A DNA stretch of 64,000 nucleotides from JAWXUD01 sp044432945 (GCA_044432945.1 JAWXUD010000005.1:1-64000); one strand, 5' to 3'. Shown: positions 7,328 through 17,015, counted from the first letter of the stretch. The notes: generated from the sequence alone by a model not told the origin. Translations and numbers: made by a program.

Positions 7328-8893
7328 ATGGAATTTATTTTAAATATTTTTTACATATATATAACGCTTTATGCGATTTATTTTTTGGCGTTATCTATCA
7401 AAAACTTGAACGATAATGCGTTTAAGCAGGAAAAAAGGCACGCAAAATTTGAAGAAAAAGAAAATTTAGCATTAATTGTTTATGCTAAAGATAATAAAAA
7501 CACGCTTCAAGCATTAATTGATGAAATCAAATTACAGGATTATCCTATCAATAATTTTAAGGTTTTTGTGGTTTTAGATAATTGTCAGGACAATTCAGAG
7601 GCGTTGTTTGCTCAAGAAAGCCAATTATTCAAAGTTCTAAATATTAGAAATGTTGGGACTGTTGGGAAGGATCAGGCGGTTTCAATATTATTAGAAAAGC
7701 TCGTTAATGAGCAATCAATTGATTCGTATGTGTTTATCGATGCAAATAGAAGCATTCCTATGGATTTTTTATCGACAGTAAATGTGGCTTTAGTTAAAAA
7801 TGACGTCATATGTGGTGAAACCTTGATAGCTACTGATGAATTAGGGCTCGTTGGAAAAATCAAAGCGGCTTATCAAAAATATCATATGAATTTTATTCGC
7901 CAAGCACGTTCTCTTTTTGGATTGGCTGCACAGGCTGATTCAGGTGTTTTTATTATTAGAAAAAACATTGTTGATGAGATAGGTTCAGTTGATTTTAAAA
8001 ATATTAATACTGAATTGAAATATAGTTTGTTATTATCAAAAATCAAGTTCCCTTGTACATATAACCCAAATATTCAAACATTGGTTGAGGCTAAAGATTA
8101 TGAGTTTAAAAAGCCTAGATTATCTGTTAGAATGAACTTGTTTAGAAATTGTTTTACTAAAATCTGGAATGGTAATCACGTTTTTGCGGAGCATACTATT
8201 TCGTTGTTATATCCAAATATTTGGTTGATTTTGTTCGTTTATGCTTGTGCTTTAAAGCATTCTTACCGATATGCGTTTGTGGTTGATTTTAAAATAGTTT
8301 TATTTTCTTGTTTAATTATGTTGGTAGGATTTGGAATAAGTATTGTTAATTCAAGATTAAATTTAAAAGAAATCGGTCTTTTGCTTTTGTATCCAATTTA
8401 TTCATTCTGCCATATTATTAACAATCTTCCTCCTATTAGAAAAATTAGAAATAAGATACAAAATAGAGAAGAACTTCCTGATGATACTGAAAAATTATCT
8501 ATTCAAACTTTTGTTATGGCTAATGGAAGACAATTGCCTTGCAAGCTTGAGTTTATTTCTGAAAATGGGTTATCTTTGGTTAAATTTATTTATAAAAACA
8601 AAAAATTCAAAACAGATAAGCATTTAAGAATGATAGATGCTCTTCAAGAGTTGAAAATAAAATTAAACGACTTTGGATTTATTCTAAAAATTTGTAATTG
8701 TTGCACACATTTTAAATCAAATATTGATGGCAGCACTAATATGTTAAACGGGTTTTGTAATAGCTCATATCCAAGTCCATCAATTAAAGAGCCTAAGCCA
8801 ACTTTGATTTGGAATTGTTGTAACGAATTCATACCTGCTGTTATAAATGATATGATAAATGACATGATAAAAGAAAACAGTAATAACGAATAA
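7328..8893 (+). CDS. Membrane-anchored family 2 glycosyltransferase with Cys-rich tail
   Basis: A 521-residue processive-type GT2 protein. A transmembrane helix starts near residue 4. The GT-A domain follows (LALIVYAKDNKNTLQALIDEI, VVLDNCQDNS, and VFIDANRS as the DxD-like site). Two or more membrane helices lie around residues 290-370. The last 130 residues form a separate domain with clustered cysteines at 456, 458, 459, 477, 497 and 498. GGGAAGGAA supports the start. It probably adds sugars to a lipid or surface glycan. The C-terminal cysteine arrangement is not part of the usual family and could bind metal. Confidence 0.7.
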   Translation: MEFILNIFYIYITLYAIYFLALSIKNLNDNAFKQEKRHAKFEEKENLALIVYAKDNKNTLQALIDEIKLQDYPINNFKVFVVLDNCQDNSEALFAQESQLFKVLNIRNVGTVGKDQAVSILLEKLVNEQSIDSYVFIDANRSIPMDFLSTVNVALVKNDVICGETLIATDELGLVGKIKAAYQKYHMNFIRQARSLFGLAAQADSGVFIIRKNIVDEIGSVDFKNINTELKYSLLLSKIKFPCTYNPNIQTLVEAKDYEFKKPRLSVRMNLFRNCFTKIWNGNHVFAEHTISLLYPNIWLILFVYACALKHSYRYAFVVDFKIVLFSCLIMLVGFGISIVNSRLNLKEIGLLLLYPIYSFCHIINNLPPIRKIRNKIQNREELPDDTEKLSIQTFVMANGRQLPCKLEFISENGLSLVKFIYKNKKFKTDKHLRMIDALQELKIKLNDFGFILKICNCCTHFKSNIDGSTNMLNGFCNSSYPSPSIKEPKPTLIWNCCNEFIPAVINDMINDMIKENSNNE

Positions 8894-8895
8894 AA

Positions 8896-10074
8896 TTACT
8901 GATTTAATGTTTCTTTCGTGATGATTTCGTTAATCATATAAAAAGAGCCACAAATTATTGTTAAAATTTCATTAGAAAAATTTATATCATCAATTGATTT
9001 TAATGAGGTTGAATTATATTCACAAAACTCTTGTAAATGCTCTGCAGTGCAAGAGTTTTTGTTATTAAAATTATAAAAACAAATTTCATCATTTTTACTA
9101 AACAAAATATCCATCATTTTTGAATAATCCTTATTATTCAAAGCTCCAAAAATAAATCTTCTTTTAATATTAGGAAAATAAAAATCCAAGCTTTCTCTTA
9201 ACGCCTTAGCTCCATCAGGGTTGTGTGCTGCATCTACTATAAGGTTTTTAGATTTTATATATTGAAATCGACATTGATGTTTGACACAACTAATTCCTTC
9301 ATTTATAACTTGTTGAGATATTTTAGGAAAAACCAATCGAATTGTGGCTAATGCTAATGATAAATTTGATTGTTGAAAATTCCCTTTTAAAGATAAATTT
9401 GCAGTATTTTCATAAGGCGAAATCATTAATAATAAAGAATTACACTCATCTGCTCTATCTTTAATCGCTTCATATCCTTCACTTGTTATGACGTGACAAT
9501 TCGGTTTTATTATGCCAGCTTTTTTTTTCGCTATTTCTGGTAATGTTTTACCGAGTCTATCTGTGTGATCAAGTGCGATGTGAGTTATAACGGCACATAA
9601 GTTTTCTTTTATCACATTAGTTGCATCATATTGTCCACCTAGACCAGTTTCTAAAACAACAACTTCTACATTATTGTCATAAAAATATTTAAACATTATT
9701 GCTGTTAGAATTTCAAATTCTGTCAAATCTATCTGATTATCTTGAGCCAAATCACAAATCTCAAAAACATATTTTGCGAAATCATTTTTTAAAATTTCAT
9801 CATTATTAATTTTTATTCTTTCAGTATAATCAAAAATATGAGGGCTTGTGTAAAGTCCAACTTTCATATTTGCTTTATCTAATATTGAGGCAATAATTGC
9901 AGAGGTAGAGCCTTTTCCATTAGTACCAGCAACGTGAATATATTTAAGATTATCTTGGGGATTTTCCATCAAGTCAAGGATTTTTGTAATCCTCTCAAGC
10001 CCCAGATTAATATGAAATTTGCCTTGCGATGTCAATAATGCAACAGCTTCATCATAACTATAAATTTTATTCAT
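8896..10074 (-). CDS. folC: Folylpolyglutamate/dihydrofolate synthase
   Basis: A 392-residue Mur-ligase-family enzyme that adds glutamate to folates, and possibly to dihydropteroate. The ATP-binding loop is AGTNGKGST (near residue 48), the folate-site sequence is YTSPHIFDYTERIKIN, and the central Mur-ligase block is VVLETGLGGQYDATN. The last block, IVDAAHNPDGAKAL, is also typical. It is about 30 residues shorter than E. coli FolC. Its start overlaps the end of murG by eight bases, so it is the last gene of the cell-wall operon. Confidence 0.93.
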   Translation of the reverse strand: MNKIYSYDEAVALLTSQGKFHINLGLERITKILDLMENPQDNLKYIHVAGTNGKGSTSAIIASILDKANMKVGLYTSPHIFDYTERIKINNDEILKNDFAKYVFEICDLAQDNQIDLTEFEILTAIMFKYFYDNNVEVVVLETGLGGQYDATNVIKENLCAVITHIALDHTDRLGKTLPEIAKKKAGIIKPNCHVITSEGYEAIKDRADECNSLLLMISPYENTANLSLKGNFQQSNLSLALATIRLVFPKISQQVINEGISCVKHQCRFQYIKSKNLIVDAAHNPDGAKALRESLDFYFPNIKRRFIFGALNNKDYSKMMDILFSKNDEICFYNFNNKNSCTAEHLQEFCEYNSTSLKSIDDINFSNEILTIICGSFYMINEIITKETLNQ

Positions 10075-11236
10075 TTTTTACCATTTCTTTTATCTGATTT
10101 GCGATATCTGACGCTCCATTTAATTTTGCTAAATCAAATGAATTTTGTTGTAAACTAGCTAAATATTTTTTATCATTTATTAATAATTTTAAATTTTCTA
10201 ATAAGATTTCAGGCGTAATATCAGAATCTTCAATAAATATCCCAGCATCCTTTTCAACGACATAGCGTGCGTTTTTACGCTGATGATCTGCAGCTGCATA
10301 AGGGTATGGGATTAGAATAGATGCGATATTTGATGCGTAAATCTCTGATATACTTAAAGAACCAGAACGAGAAATAGCAATGTCGCTTGATTTCAAAATA
10401 GTTACCATATCATCAAAATAAGGTTTTAATAAAATATTTTTGTCCTCTGAATATTCTGGATAATAACTAGAAAGTAATTGAAGTGCTTCGTCATAATTCT
10501 TTTTACCTGTTTGGAAAATCACCTGTAAATCTAAATCATTTGTAACAGCTTTTAAACATTTAATTAAAGCTTGGTTGATAGTCCTAGCACCCTGCGAGCC
10601 ACCCATAGCACATAGGGTTAGTTTATCCTGCAAGCCAAGTTTCAGACGTGCATCTTTTTTTGATAAAGTTTTAAACTCTTTTCGAACAGGGTTTCCATTA
10701 ATAATACAATTTGGATTATTAATAAACTCACAAGCGTTTTCAAACGCTAACGAGATAGACTTAGCATTTGAGGCAAATTTTCTCGTAACCAAACCAGGTT
10801 GCGAATCGCAATCGTGTAAAATATAAGGGATTGCCTTTATCCTCAGCTTTGTAAGTAATAAATTAGCAAATAAAATTGGAGCAGATACATATCCGCCAGT
10901 CCCAAAAATCCCATCAGGCTTATATTTTAAGATATAAAAAATTGACTTCAATATTGCAAATACTAATTTAACACTCCATTTCAAAAATTGAACGCTAAAT
11001 TTTCGAGGCATACCTGATACATCAACAGAAAGAAAATCATATCCTTTTTCTCTAACAATTTTATATTCTAAATTTTTAGAGTTCCCGATATAAAATAATT
11101 TATCTGTTTCAACATCATTAATTAATTCATCAGCAACTGCAACTGCTGGATAAATATGTCCTCCAGTACCACCGCCAGTAATAAAATACACATATTTTTT
11201 ATCGAAATCTTTTTCATCTTTTCTCAACTTAGACAT
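10067..11236 (-). CDS. murG: UDP-GlcNAc:lipid I transferase MurG
   Basis: A 389-residue GT28-family enzyme that converts lipid I to lipid II on the inner face of the membrane. The N-terminal GGGTGGHIYPAVAVA loop, GTGGYVSAPI and the C-terminal donor-site region (GGSQGARTIN, then SRSGSLSISEI) are all present. A 14-residue charged N-terminal extension precedes the fold. Its start overlaps the end of ftsW by eight bases. Confidence 0.96.
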   Translation of the reverse strand: MSKLRKDEKDFDKKYVYFITGGGTGGHIYPAVAVADELINDVETDKLFYIGNSKNLEYKIVREKGYDFLSVDVSGMPRKFSVQFLKWSVKLVFAILKSIFYILKYKPDGIFGTGGYVSAPILFANLLLTKLRIKAIPYILHDCDSQPGLVTRKFASNAKSISLAFENACEFINNPNCIINGNPVRKEFKTLSKKDARLKLGLQDKLTLCAMGGSQGARTINQALIKCLKAVTNDLDLQVIFQTGKKNYDEALQLLSSYYPEYSEDKNILLKPYFDDMVTILKSSDIAISRSGSLSISEIYASNIASILIPYPYAAADHQRKNARYVVEKDAGIFIEDSDITPEILLENLKLLINDKKYLASLQQNSFDLAKLNGASDIANQIKEMVKNE

Positions 11237-12428
11237 TAGACCGCCTTCTTATTTTCCTAATCCGTTTTTTAGAAATATTTAACAAAATTCCAACCATAGA
11301 CATAGAAACTATCAATGAAGAACCGCCATAACTGATAAATGGCAACGGTATGCCAGTAGCAGGCAAGAATGAACTAGCGACTGCGATATTTAAAAAAGCT
11401 TGCATGCATATAGAAATAGTAATCCCCATTGCCAATAATTTTCCATACATATCTTCACATCGTCCTGCAATAATCATTCCACGTTGCAAGAATATAAAAA
11501 ATAAACCTATCACCAGAATACAGCCAATAAATCCCATCTCTTCTGCAATAACCGCAAAAATAAAATCAGTATGACATTCAGGAAGATAAGCTAATTTTTG
11601 AATAGAAGCTCCATACCCAACACCACTAAATTTCCCTGAAGCGAAGGCAACCAAGGATTGAATAATATTATATCCAGCATCAAGCGGGTCTAATTCAGGG
11701 TGCTTCCAGATTTCTAAACGTTGCATCTGGTATGGTTTGATAAATAAATCAGGTTTAAGCAACACAGGAGTTATGGCCGCCAGCCCCATAGTTATAATCC
11801 ATTTAAACGAACCTCCAGCTAGTAGATACATCGCAACAGATGTCCCTAATAACAATATGACCATACTTAAATTCGGTTGAGAAAATATTAAAAATATCAT
11901 GATAAAAATTGGTATAAATGGCCAACTAAATTTTGCCTTATCCCAAAAAACAGAATTATCCTTAAACGCACTAGCTAAAAGCATAACAACTACAGGTTTT
12001 GCTAATTCACTAGGTTGGAGTTGAAATCCTGCGATATTAATCCAACGTTTTGCACCATTAACAACTATACCTAATTGAGTATAATCGACTAAAACCAATA
12101 AAATCAAAAGTATTATTCCAGCTATTACATTAATTTTGGGTAATTTTTTATAGCTGATTCTCGCAAAAAATCCCATTGCAAAGAAACCTAAAATAAAACT
12201 CAAGATTTGTTTACCAAGGTACTCAGCGGGGTTTATCCCATCACTCAAGCATTTAGGAGCAGTAGCAGAAAATATAGCAAGGAAGCCTATTATTATTAAA
12301 AAGATAACGACAAGCATTAAAGTTCTGTCAGGTGAAGAAATTATTGTATCAGAATTTACGCTAAAATCATTAGCACTAACACGTGAATTTCTTCTATTAT
12401 TTCTATTAGGCATTTCTGGATAAGACAT
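11229..12428 (-). CDS. ftsW: SEDS peptidoglycan polymerase FtsW
   Basis: A 399-residue multi-helix SEDS protein that polymerises lipid II at the division septum. Diagnostic segments are GAKRWINIAGFQLQPSELAKP, the extracellular loop DAGYNIIQSLVAFASG, LPECHTDFIFAVIAEEMGF and the final PFISYGGSS. The open frame runs 27 codons further, but the ATG at 12428 has AAAGGTG upstream and overlaps murD by only 23 bases. About 40 polar residues precede the first helix. The gene lies in the murF-mraY-murD-ftsW-murG order, which favours FtsW over RodA. Confidence 0.93.
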   Translation of the reverse strand: MSYPEMPNRNNRRNSRVSANDFSVNSDTIISSPDRTLMLVVIFLIIIGFLAIFSATAPKCLSDGINPAEYLGKQILSFILGFFAMGFFARISYKKLPKINVIAGIILLILLVLVDYTQLGIVVNGAKRWINIAGFQLQPSELAKPVVVMLLASAFKDNSVFWDKAKFSWPFIPIFIMIFLIFSQPNLSMVILLLGTSVAMYLLAGGSFKWIITMGLAAITPVLLKPDLFIKPYQMQRLEIWKHPELDPLDAGYNIIQSLVAFASGKFSGVGYGASIQKLAYLPECHTDFIFAVIAEEMGFIGCILVIGLFFIFLQRGMIIAGRCEDMYGKLLAMGITISICMQAFLNIAVASSFLPATGIPLPFISYGGSSLIVSMSMVGILLNISKKRIRKIRRRSNV

Positions 12429-13773
12429 ATTCTTTAAACACCTTTCCTCTTTCTTCATAACTACTAAACATATCAAAACTAGCACAAGCTGGTGATAATA
12501 AAACAACATCAGGGTTTATTTCAATAGATTTATCAACAGCTTCTTCTAAACTATTAGCATAGATGATATTCTCAAAACCTTTAGCTAAAAACTCTTTGGT
12601 AAAACGTTCACTCGCTTCTCCGATTAATATTAGAGATTGAATATGTGATTTGCAAGCATCAACAAATTCGCCTAAATCAGTATTTTTATCACGACCACCA
12701 GCTATTAAAACAACTTTTTCTGATTTGAAAGCATTAATCGCAACAATAGAAGCTTCTGGATTTGTAGCTTTAGAATCGTTATAAAAGTCAATTCCATCGA
12801 TGTGCGTAAATTTTTCAAATCTATGTTCAGGAACTTTAAAGCTCATAATAGCCGATTTAATATTACAATTATCTACCCCAATTATTTTTGAAGCAATAAT
12901 CGCACACATTACATTTTCATAATTATGCTCGCCGATTAATGGACAATCCTCAAGCGATATGATTTCTTCTAGAACCCCATTTCGCTTATAACAAATAACT
13001 TCATCTTTAATGAAGGCACAATTTTTAGCAATATCTTTTGCAAAATAAAAAACTTCTCCATCAGTACCATCAGCCAATTTCATGACTTTCTCATCATTTG
13101 CGTTTAATACAACAAAAGCAGGATTTTGCGGTGATTTGAAAATCTTTGCTTTCGCATTAAAATAATTCTCAATGCCACCATGCCAGTCAATATGATCAGG
13201 TGTAAAATTCGTAAAAATAGATATCTGTGGTGTAAAAGTCGGACTCATTTCTAGCTGATAGGAACTGCATTCGCAAACCAAATAATCCAAATCTTCTTCC
13301 AACAAATCACAAGGAGGCACACCATAATTCCCACAAGCAAGAGCTTCATATTGTTCATTGAAAATATGTGCAACAAGAGCGGTAGTAGTGGTTTTACCGT
13401 TTGTTCCAGTAATAGCAATAAAAGGAGTGCCTGTTTGTAGATAAGCAAGTTCAATTTCTGAAATAACCTTAATTTTTTGTGATTTTAATCTTTGCATAAT
13501 TTCACATTTTGGTGAAATCGCAGGGCTTGTTATAGCAATATATGAATTTTCGACAAATTCTTCACTATGCCCACCCATTTCAACGTTTATACCTAATAAT
13601 TTCAGTTCATTAATACTTTCAAAATCTTGTTCACTTTCTTTACGATATTCTGTTAAAAAAACATCTGCACCTAGTTTTGACAATAATTTAGCAGCAGAAA
13701 TCCCACTTTTAGACAGTCCTAAAACTAAAACTTTTTTATCAAACAAATTTAATCTCGAAAAAATAGGTTTCAT
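12406..13773 (-). CDS. murD: UDP-MurNAc-L-alanine:D-glutamate ligase
   Basis: A 455-residue cytoplasmic ligase adding D-glutamate to UDP-MurNAc-L-Ala. The N-terminal Rossmann-like motif GLSKSGISAAKLL, the ATP loop ITGTNGKTTT, NFTPDHIDWHG and the C-terminal DSKATNPEA are present. The length is normal. The start lies three bases after the mraY stop. Confidence 0.96.
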   Translation of the reverse strand: MKPIFSRLNLFDKKVLVLGLSKSGISAAKLLSKLGADVFLTEYRKESEQDFESINELKLLGINVEMGGHSEEFVENSYIAITSPAISPKCEIMQRLKSQKIKVISEIELAYLQTGTPFIAITGTNGKTTTTALVAHIFNEQYEALACGNYGVPPCDLLEEDLDYLVCECSSYQLEMSPTFTPQISIFTNFTPDHIDWHGGIENYFNAKAKIFKSPQNPAFVVLNANDEKVMKLADGTDGEVFYFAKDIAKNCAFIKDEVICYKRNGVLEEIISLEDCPLIGEHNYENVMCAIIASKIIGVDNCNIKSAIMSFKVPEHRFEKFTHIDGIDFYNDSKATNPEASIVAINAFKSEKVVLIAGGRDKNTDLGEFVDACKSHIQSLILIGEASERFTKEFLAKGFENIIYANSLEEAVDKSIEINPDVVLLSPACASFDMFSSYEERGKVFKEYVLSRNA

Positions 13774-13776
13774 TTT

Positions 13777-14748
13777 TTACAAAACTCCTTTTAATCTTAA
13801 ACAAATCGCCAATATCCCTAAAAATAATGATACAAAGCCAAAAACTAATACGATTTTTTTCTCACTCCAGTCGCAAAGCTCAAAATGATGATGAATAGGC
13901 GACATCTTAAAAATCCGTTTTCCTGTCAATTTGTAACTAGCGACTTGCAGGATTACAGAAAGCGTTTCCATCACAAAAACACCGCCAACGAATATTAAAA
14001 GAATTTCAAACTTCGCCATAACAGCAAGCGTACCGAGCAAACCTCCAAGAGCTAGTGAGCCAGTATCACCCATAAAAACTTGTGCTTTAGGCTTGTTGTA
14101 TCGTAAAAACCCGATTAACGCACCAGCTACAACGGCAGAAATTATCGCAGCTTCTATATGATTGCCTAATAAAGAAATAATAGAGCAAGCTAAGAATGCA
14201 AAAACACCTGTGAAAGACGCTAAACCATCTAATCCATCAGTCAGGTTGTAAGCATTAGATGCCCCAGTGATAATGAAAATAGCAAATATTGGATATAAGA
14301 AACCGAGGTTATAAGAATGTCCAAACATAGTTATCAGTCCAAATTCAGGATTTGAAGTCATTAAAAATAATGTTGGCAACATTGCAATTGCAATTTGACG
14401 CATTAATTTTCCACGAGCAGTAAGCCCATCGTTTCCTTTACCTTTGATTTTTATATAATCATCTAAAAATCCAGCGAAAGTATAAAACAACAATGTCAAA
14501 AGGATTATTAAGGAAGTGCTAGAAAATTTTTGTGCTAACGCTAAAACTGTCACAGAAGCTATAACTATTGCAGAAACTATAAAAATTCCACCAGTAGTAG
14601 GTGTACCTTGTTTTTTGAGATGAGCTTCAGGCGCACAATCTTTTACATATTGTCCAATCATTTTTTTTTGTAAAAAATCTACGTATGGTACTCCAAACAA
14701 CAAACACAATATCATACCTAATAAAAATGCGACTATTAGCATTATCAT
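13777..14748 (-). CDS. mraY: Phospho-MurNAc-pentapeptide transferase
   Basis: A 323-residue integral membrane enzyme making lipid I from undecaprenyl phosphate. Visible motifs are KKQGTPTTGGI, DDYIKIKGKGNDGL with the aspartate pair, NAYNLTDGLDGLA, GDTGSLALGG and the histidine-rich MSPIHHHFELCDWSE. The first two codons are ATG ATT ATG, so an ATG two codons later is possible. It is two bases downstream of murF. Confidence 0.97.
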   Translation of the reverse strand: MIMLIVAFLLGMILCLLFGVPYVDFLQKKMIGQYVKDCAPEAHLKKQGTPTTGGIFIVSAIVIASVTVLALAQKFSSTSLIILLTLLFYTFAGFLDDYIKIKGKGNDGLTARGKLMRQIAIAMLPTLFLMTSNPEFGLITMFGHSYNLGFLYPIFAIFIITGASNAYNLTDGLDGLASFTGVFAFLACSIISLLGNHIEAAIISAVVAGALIGFLRYNKPKAQVFMGDTGSLALGGLLGTLAVMAKFEILLIFVGGVFVMETLSVILQVASYKLTGKRIFKMSPIHHHFELCDWSEKKIVLVFGFVSLFLGILAICLRLKGVL

Positions 14749-14750
14749 AA

Positions 14751-16100
14751 TTATTTTTCTCCCTCAAGATATTCTATAATAGCTTCAAATCTCATAGCTC
14801 TTGAAGCCTTTAAAAATATTGTAGTACCAATATATAAGTTTTCAACAATGTAACAAGTTGCATCTTCAACTTTGTCAAAACTAATTACCTCAACGCTTGA
14901 ATTAACAAGTGATATAGCGATTTCTCTAGCCAGATTTCCGATTGTAATAAATTTTACATTATTTACATTAGTTTTCTTTACTTTGTTAGCTAAAAACGTT
15001 CCGACATCATAGTGTAATTGTTTTGAGTTCTCGCCTAATTCGCCCATATCTCCTAAAACTATTGCACAATCATTTTTGTATAAATCTAAAAACGCAGAAA
15101 CTGACGCCATCATTGATTCAGGATTGGCATTATAACTGTCATTGATGATTTTGTAACCAGACACCTCTTTAATTTCCCAACGTTTTTCGATAGGTCGGTA
15201 TTTATACAATCCTTTTTGAATTTTTTTAATATCAATTTCCAATTCAAGTCCGATTTCAATCGCAGCAAGAGCGTTTTCGATATTATATTCACCGCCAATA
15301 CTCAACTCAAATTCATTGTTTTTATAAATAAATTTGGCATAATTAGGCGATTGCTCAAGAATTATAACCTCAGAAATTGAGTAATATTTTTTATTACCGA
15401 CAAAATTAATATGTTGTCTAATTCTATCATTATTATGTAAAATCACTGTGCCATTAGGATTAAGCCCTGACGTAATCTCGCATTTCGCTTTTGCGATATT
15501 TTCAACGCTTCCTAATCGTCCTAAATGTGCAGTGCCAACATTCGTTATAATAGCGAAATCAGGTTGTGCATATTTTGATAAAAGCTCAATTTCACCTAAA
15601 CCACGCATTCCCATTTCAACAATTACAACTTCCGTATTCTTATCAATATCAAATATTGTTTGACAAAGCCCTATTTCATTATTGTGATTTGAAAACGTTT
15701 TCACAGCCCTAAACTGTTCACTAATAACTGAATACACCATTTCTTTAGTTGTAGTCTTGCCAGAACTGCCAGTGATAGCAATAACTTTAGGACTATATTT
15801 TTCTCTAATAAGTTTAGTCATTTCAAGATATGCTATTAAAGTGTTTTCGACTTTTAAAACAATTTTAGCGTTTTTAGGAAATTCATCTCTAGTAACAAAA
15901 CAGCCAATTGCACCAGTATCAATGGCATTTTGACAAAAATCTTCACCGTTAAAATTTTCGCCTTTTAATGGCAAATAAATTTCAGCTCCTTTTATTTTTC
16001 GAGTGTCGGTTAAAATTTCAAACTCATCTTCACATTCACAATTATTTTGTAATAAATCAGCCTTACAAGCTTTTAATATCTCTTCTAAACTTACTTTCAT
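14751..16100 (-). CDS. murF: UDP-MurNAc-tripeptide:D-Ala-D-Ala ligase
   Basis: A 449-residue Mur ligase completing the UDP-MurNAc-pentapeptide. The ATP loop ITGSSGKTTTKEM, the metal/carbamoyl region EMGMRGLGEI, TNVGTAHLGRLGS and NDSYNANPESM are all present. The open frame continues 13 codons upstream, but MKVSLEEILKACKA matches the normal N-terminus. No clear Shine-Dalgarno precedes it. A TAAAAT box lies eight bases before this ATG, so a short or absent leader is possible. It is the first gene of the operon. Confidence 0.93.
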   Translation of the reverse strand: MKVSLEEILKACKADLLQNNCECEDEFEILTDTRKIKGAEIYLPLKGENFNGEDFCQNAIDTGAIGCFVTRDEFPKNAKIVLKVENTLIAYLEMTKLIREKYSPKVIAITGSSGKTTTKEMVYSVISEQFRAVKTFSNHNNEIGLCQTIFDIDKNTEVVIVEMGMRGLGEIELLSKYAQPDFAIITNVGTAHLGRLGSVENIAKAKCEITSGLNPNGTVILHNNDRIRQHINFVGNKKYYSISEVIILEQSPNYAKFIYKNNEFELSIGGEYNIENALAAIEIGLELEIDIKKIQKGLYKYRPIEKRWEIKEVSGYKIINDSYNANPESMMASVSAFLDLYKNDCAIVLGDMGELGENSKQLHYDVGTFLANKVKKTNVNNVKFITIGNLAREIAISLVNSSVEVISFDKVEDATCYIVENLYIGTTIFLKASRAMRFEAIIEYLEGEK

Positions 16101-16161
16101 ATAGAATAATTTTACTTCAAAAAAGAAACTTTCGCACAAAGTTAATAAATATTAATAATAC

Positions 16162-16190
16162 TTGACATATAAAAATGACTAAGAGATAAT
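16162..16190 (+). promoter_or_regulatory. Strong promoter of rplU-rpmA
   Basis: Consensus TTGACA (16162-16167), 17 bases, GATAAT (16185-16190). This leaves a leader of about 90 bases before rplU. Confidence 0.75.
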
Positions 16191-16245
16191 AAAAAATGTA
16201 TTATAATGTGGTAACTCGTTAATAAATCCCCCCTTGAATTTCTTG

Positions 16246-16275
16246 TGGTTGGGATACGAAACCCAAAGAGAAAGG
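16246..16275 (+). promoter_or_regulatory. Candidate L21 leader hairpin
   Basis: In the rplU leader, TTGGG and CCCAA can pair around ATACGAAA, and the 3' arm is immediately followed by the ribosome binding site AAAGGAAA. Structured L21 leaders are known in other bacteria. This one is short and its regulatory role is an inference. Confidence 0.3.
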
Positions 16276-16285
16276 AAACAATCAA

Positions 16286-16642
16286 ATGTATGCAATCGTT
16301 GAAACAGGCGGTAAACAATACCAAGTAGAAGAAGGTCGTTATTTAGATATCGAATTATTGAACGCTGATCAAGATGAAAAAGTAGTTTTTGACAAAGTCG
16401 TTATGGTAGTTAACGGACAAAAATCAAAAGTAGGTCAACCTTACGTATCAGGAGCTTCTGTTGAAGGTTCTGTTGTAAAACATGACAAAGCTAAAAAAAT
16501 AATCGTTTACAAACAAAGACCTAAAAAAGGTTATAGAAAAAAACAAGGTCATAGACAACAATTTACAAGAGTAATGATTTCTAAAATCAGAACTTCTGCT
16601 CAAAAGAAAACAACAGAAACTGTTGATACAGTTGAAGCATAG
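16286..16642 (+). CDS. rplU: 50S ribosomal protein L21
   Basis: A 118-residue L21 starting MYAIVETGGKQYQVEEG, with the conserved KRRQGHRQ-like block (YRKKQGHRQQFTRVMI). The C-terminus is a little longer than in E. coli, with an extra Lys/Thr-rich end. AAAGGAAAC precedes the start. rpmA follows 48 bases later. Confidence 0.97.
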   Translation: MYAIVETGGKQYQVEEGRYLDIELLNADQDEKVVFDKVVMVVNGQKSKVGQPYVSGASVEGSVVKHDKAKKIIVYKQRPKKGYRKKQGHRQQFTRVMISKIRTSAQKKTTETVDTVEA

Positions 16643-16690
16643 GCTTTAACAAAAGAAAAGTAAAAAAACAACAACAAGGAGAATATAAAA

Positions 16691-16945
16691 ATGGCACATA
16701 AGAAAGGTATGGGATCGACCCGTAACGGACGTGATTCAGAAGCGAAGCGATTAGGCGTTAAAAAATTTGGTGGCGAAATCGTTAAAGCTGGAAACATTAT
16801 AATTCGTCAAAGAGGAACAAAAGTTCACCCTGGCAACAATGTTGGCATCGGTTCTGACGATACATTATTTGCGTTGATTGATGGTCAAGTTAAATTTGAA
16901 CCACACAGACGTGACAGAAAACAAGTTAGCGTTTACGCTGTATAA
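16691..16945 (+). CDS. rpmA: 50S ribosomal protein L27
   Basis: An 84-residue L27 beginning directly with MAHKKGMGSTRNGRDS, the form found in Gram-negatives and Cyanobacteria. There is no cleavable N-terminal extension. The usual Firmicutes partner gene for the processing protease (ysxB/prp) is missing between rplU and rpmA, which fits. AAGGAG precedes the start. Confidence 0.97.
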   Translation: MAHKKGMGSTRNGRDSEAKRLGVKKFGGEIVKAGNIIIRQRGTKVHPGNNVGIGSDDTLFALIDGQVKFEPHRRDRKQVSVYAV

Positions 16946-16962
16946 ACTTGAACAAGTAATTT

Positions 16963-17000
16963 AAAGGCGAGAATTGAGATTTCAATTCTCGCCTTTTTTA
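16963..17000 (+). terminator. Rho-independent terminator after rpmA
   Basis: A perfect 12-base stem, GGCGAGAATTGA (16966-16977) / TCAATTCTCGCC (16982-16993), with a GATT loop and a run of six T. It lies between convergent rpmA and the 17016 gene and may serve both. Confidence 0.9.
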
Positions 17001-17015
17001 TATTTTATTATCAAT

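Noticed and set aside
12429..12509. 27-codon N-terminal extension of FtsW
   Set aside because: It overlaps murD deeply and the ribosome binding site supports 12428.
13251..13454. 67-codon frame inside murD
   Set aside because: Leucine-rich translation of the out-of-frame Mur-ligase ATP loop; shadow.
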